Below, one piece after another: positions 6,998-8,020 of a stretch of 8,020 bases of DNA. A program made the translations under genes and the position numbers. Each line of letters begins with the position of its first letter. Within the stretch, counting starts at the first letter, position 1. The DNA is from Verrucomicrobiota bacterium (lineage in GTDB: Bacteria > Verrucomicrobiota > Verrucomicrobiia > Chthoniobacterales > UBA10450). The notes beneath the pieces are model-generated. The model ran no database searches, had not been told where the DNA came from, and saw nothing but the letters and a program-made list of their open reading frames with translations. The stretch is from positions 1 through 8,020 of the forward strand of contig QHQV01000309.1 of the NCBI GenBank assembly GCA_003219945.1. Reading direction: 5' to 3'.

Positions 6998-7119
6998 ATT
7001 TTGTCCGGCAGGCCTTTGTCTGTCGCACAAATCCAACACAAACGAAATTGTCCGAGCCGGTGGCTACCGACTTTAATTCTTCGAAGGCTTTCGGAGGCGG
7101 CAACTGGAGGAAAAACTAA
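6994..7119 (+). CDS. Candidate 41-residue small protein filling the rplJ-rplL gap
   Basis: An ATG at 6994 overlaps the rplJ stop codon as ATGA, and the frame stays open for 41 codons to a TAA at 7117-7119, one base before the rplL ATG. The product would begin [19 protein letters not shown] and end FGGGNWRKN; it is polar and basic, has no membrane segment, and matches no family I know. A very good Shine-Dalgarno, AAGGAGG (6974-6980), lies 13 bases upstream, somewhat farther than usual. It could be a real small protein, a translational coupler that carries ribosomes from rplJ to rplL, or chance: a random 41-codon frame remains open often enough that length is no evidence. Only the exact fit at both ends is suggestive. 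Confidence 0.3.
   Translation: MNFVRQAFVCRTNPTQTKLSEPVATDFNSSKAFGGGNWRKN
7055..7072 (+). promoter_or_regulatory. Hairpin in the rplJ-rplL spacer
   Basis: AGCCGGT (7055-7061) can pair with ACCGACT (7066-7072) around the 4-base loop GGCT, with one C-A mismatch. A competing pairing, AGCC with GGCT around GGT, uses the same bases. A T-rich stretch (TTTAATTCTT) follows, but it is not a clean T-run. It could be a processing or weak attenuation site that adjusts rplL relative to rplJ, since L7/L12 is needed in several copies per ribosome. If the small ORF is translated, the hairpin lies inside it. Confidence 0.25.
7106..7110 (+). promoter_or_regulatory. Ribosome-binding site that decides the rplL start
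   Basis: GGAGG lies 10 bases before the ATG at 7121. It is among the clearest Shine-Dalgarno sequences in the window and fits the high expression expected for L7/L12. It also rules out the upstream in-frame start at 7001, which would add 40 unrelated residues. Confidence 0.8.
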
Positions 7120-7120
7120 A

Positions 7121-7513
7121 ATGGCAGATACAGATAAAATAGTAGAGCAACTCAGCAGCCTTTCGGTCCTGGAGATTGCTGGATTGGTCAAGCAGCTTGA
7201 AGAAAAATGGGGCGTCAGCGCCGCTGCGCCAGTAGCGGTCGCGGCAGGACCCGGTCTGGGAGCAGCTGCCGGAGCAGCAGCTCCAGCAGCCGAGGAAAAG
7301 ACCACGTTTGACGTGATCCTCACAGAGATGGGCGCAAACAAGATTGCAGTGATCAAAGAGGTGCGGAGCGCGGTTCCGGGCCTCGGCCTTGCGGAGGCGA
7401 AAGCGCTCGTAGAAGGTGCGCCTAAAACGATCAAGGAAGGCGTGACCAAGCAGGAGGCGGACGAGATCAAGAAAAAAGTCGAGGCCGCAGGTGCGAAGGT
7501 CGAAATTAAATAA
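7121..7513 (+). CDS. rplL: 50S ribosomal protein L7/L12
   Basis: A full-length L7/L12 of 130 residues. The N-terminal dimerisation domain ([19 protein letters not shown], 1-19, to about 35) is followed by an Ala/Gly/Pro-rich flexible hinge (about 36-58) and the C-terminal factor-binding domain starting at [10 protein letters not shown]. The hallmark stretch [20 protein letters not shown] and the end [12 protein letters not shown] are fully conserved. Dimers of this protein sit on L10 and recruit EF-Tu, EF-G and other factors. The frame is open upstream to 7001, but the family N-terminus and the strong GGAGG fix the start at 7121. The gap after rplJ is 123 bases. Confidence 0.98.
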   Translation: MADTDKIVEQLSSLSVLEIAGLVKQLEEKWGVSAAAPVAVAAGPGLGAAAGAAAPAAEEKTTFDVILTEMGANKIAVIKEVRSAVPGLGLAEAKALVEGAPKTIKEGVTKQEADEIKKKVEAAGAKVEIK

Positions 7514-7669
7514 ACAAAGCGAATTTACGCGCTGTCACAGTATAAAAATCTGTTGCGCGGCGCGAGATCCATAATAACTTTACAGCCCACTACAGTCCGC
7601 CAGACGTATTTTTACCCCGGCGCTAACAAGGCAAATCACTTTACCGGCTACGAGACGGAGGTCGTCAAT

Positions 7670-7698
7670 TTGACAGGTCACCGTTTTGGTGGCATTTT
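7670..7698 (+). promoter_or_regulatory. Candidate internal promoter before rpoB
   Basis: A perfect TTGACA (7670-7675) is followed after 17 bases by CATTTT (7693-7698), a poor -10 box. It overlaps the terminator-like hairpin, so both may not be real. If functional it would give rpoB a leader of about 90 bases and partly separate polymerase synthesis from the ribosomal genes. Confidence 0.25.
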
Positions 7699-7699
7699 T
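7677..7699 (+). terminator. Terminator-like hairpin (possible attenuator) between rplL and rpoB
   Basis: GTCACC (7677-7682) pairs with GGTGGC (7688-7693) with one G-T wobble, around the loop GTTTT, and is followed directly by ATTTTT (7694-7699). Stem and T-run fit a modest Rho-independent terminator. Since rpoB lies just downstream on the same strand, partial termination (attenuation) that lowers rpoB expression relative to rplL is the likely sense. Confidence 0.45.
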
Positions 7700-7793
7700 G
7701 CGCTCTTCGCCCATCCCAGAGCCGGTAAATCTGCCTGCGTCGGTCCGTGTTTGGCGGAGCCGGTATGAGGTTTAACTCCTGAGCTTAGGCACT

Positions 7794-8020
7794 ATGTCGG
7801 AACGCATTTACTTCGGAAGTATCAAGGAAGCTATCGAACCGCCCAACCTCATTGAGGTTCAGGCAAATTCATACGTCGATTTTCTTCAAAAACACGTCGC
7901 GTATTCGAAGCGCAAAAATCAAGGACTCCAAGCGGTTTTCAAGGAAGTTTTTCCTATTGAAAGCTACGATGAGAAGGCGGTTCTTGATTTCAGCCACTAC
8001 GATATCGGTGAACCAAAATT
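7794..8020 (+). CDS. rpoB: DNA-directed RNA polymerase subunit beta, N-terminal part
   Basis: The first 75 codons of rpoB before the right window edge. MSERIYFGSIKEAIEPPNLI opens the protein, then EVQANSYVDFLQ (21-32) and AVFKEVFPIESYDEKAVLDF (47-66) with HYDIGEPK, all typical of the N-terminal beta protrusion. The ATG at 7794 matches the family start; a short AGG (7787-7789) lies 4 bases upstream, so the ribosome-binding site is weak. The 280-base spacer after rplL and the rplJ-rplL-rpoB order are as in most bacteria. Confidence 0.96.
   Translation, partial: MSERIYFGSIKEAIEPPNLIEVQANSYVDFLQKHVAYSKRKNQGLQAVFKEVFPIESYDEKAVLDFSHYDIGEPK

Larger units (their letters stand above)
7629..7736 (+). 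promoter_or_regulatory. Long-range inverted repeat in the rplL-rpoB leader
   Basis: TTTACCGGCT (7640-7649) and AGCCGGTAAA (7720-7729) are perfect 10-base complements. Outside them, AGGCA (7629-7633) pairs with TGCCT (7732-7736) across a small internal loop. Together they would form a long stem enclosing about 70 bases, including a terminator-like hairpin at 7677-7693. In E. coli the rplL-rpoB spacer holds an attenuator and an RNase III processing site, and this arrangement resembles that functionally by inference. The surrounding gap (7514-7793, 280 bases) holds no convincing gene. Confidence 0.5.

Noticed and set aside
7001..7120. 40-residue N-terminal extension of L7/L12
   Set aside because: The family N-terminus begins at the ATG at 7121, preceded by GGAGG; the extension resembles no ribosomal protein and arises from an open frame only.
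7541..7546. TATAAA as a -10 box just after rplL
   Set aside because: No acceptable -35 box lies at 15-19 bases upstream, so it stands alone in an AT-rich patch.
7553..7768. 71-codon ORF between rplL and rpoB
   Set aside because: It starts with TTG, has no ribosome-binding site, shows no recognisable similarity, and overlaps the inverted repeats and terminator-like hairpin, which explain the sequence better.

Overview
The window reads as a chromosomal segment of a free-living, moderately GC-rich bacterium. It joins an envelope/hydrolase neighbourhood (positions 1-5430) to the start of the ribosomal stalk/RNA polymerase operon (about 5628-8020). No single gene fixes the taxon. A bacterial DUF2723/TMEM260-like membrane glycosyltransferase, several secreted hydrolases, weak Shine-Dalgarno sites and the flavour of the proteins suggest a soil Verrucomicrobiota-like lineage. 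That is an inference, not an observation.

Left part. On the minus strand, 1-1772 encodes an exported CocE/NonD-type serine hydrolase that is complete at its N-terminus and clipped by the left window edge. Divergent from it, 1832-4006 encodes a polytopic GT-C-type membrane glycosyltransferase of the DUF2723/TMEM260 family with a TPR-like C-terminal tail. It is followed on the same strand by an exported metal-dependent amidohydrolase (4084-5430). Both hydrolases belong to families acting on amide or ester bonds of small peptides or similar substrates, but no shared pathway can be read from the sequence.

Right part. After a 313-base gap holding a folded element and a good TTGACA promoter come rplA (L1), rplJ (L10), rplL (L7/L12) and the first 75 codons of rpoB. 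The usual upstream partners secE, nusG and above all rplK (L11) are absent: rplA is preceded directly by the amidohydrolase. L10 and L7/L12 build the ribosomal stalk, L1 forms the opposite (E-site) stalk, and rpoB encodes the RNA polymerase beta subunit.

Points that deserve a second look are non-coding or very small: a 41-codon ORF that fills the rplJ-rplL gap exactly; a nested, possibly switchable RNA structure with a terminator-like hairpin between rplL and rpoB; a recurring GAGCCGG core in the leaders of rplA, rplL and rpoB; and the rplK-rplA break. I found no mobile element, CRISPR array, tRNA, rRNA or defence system. Apart from these points the window is ordinary core and envelope gene content.
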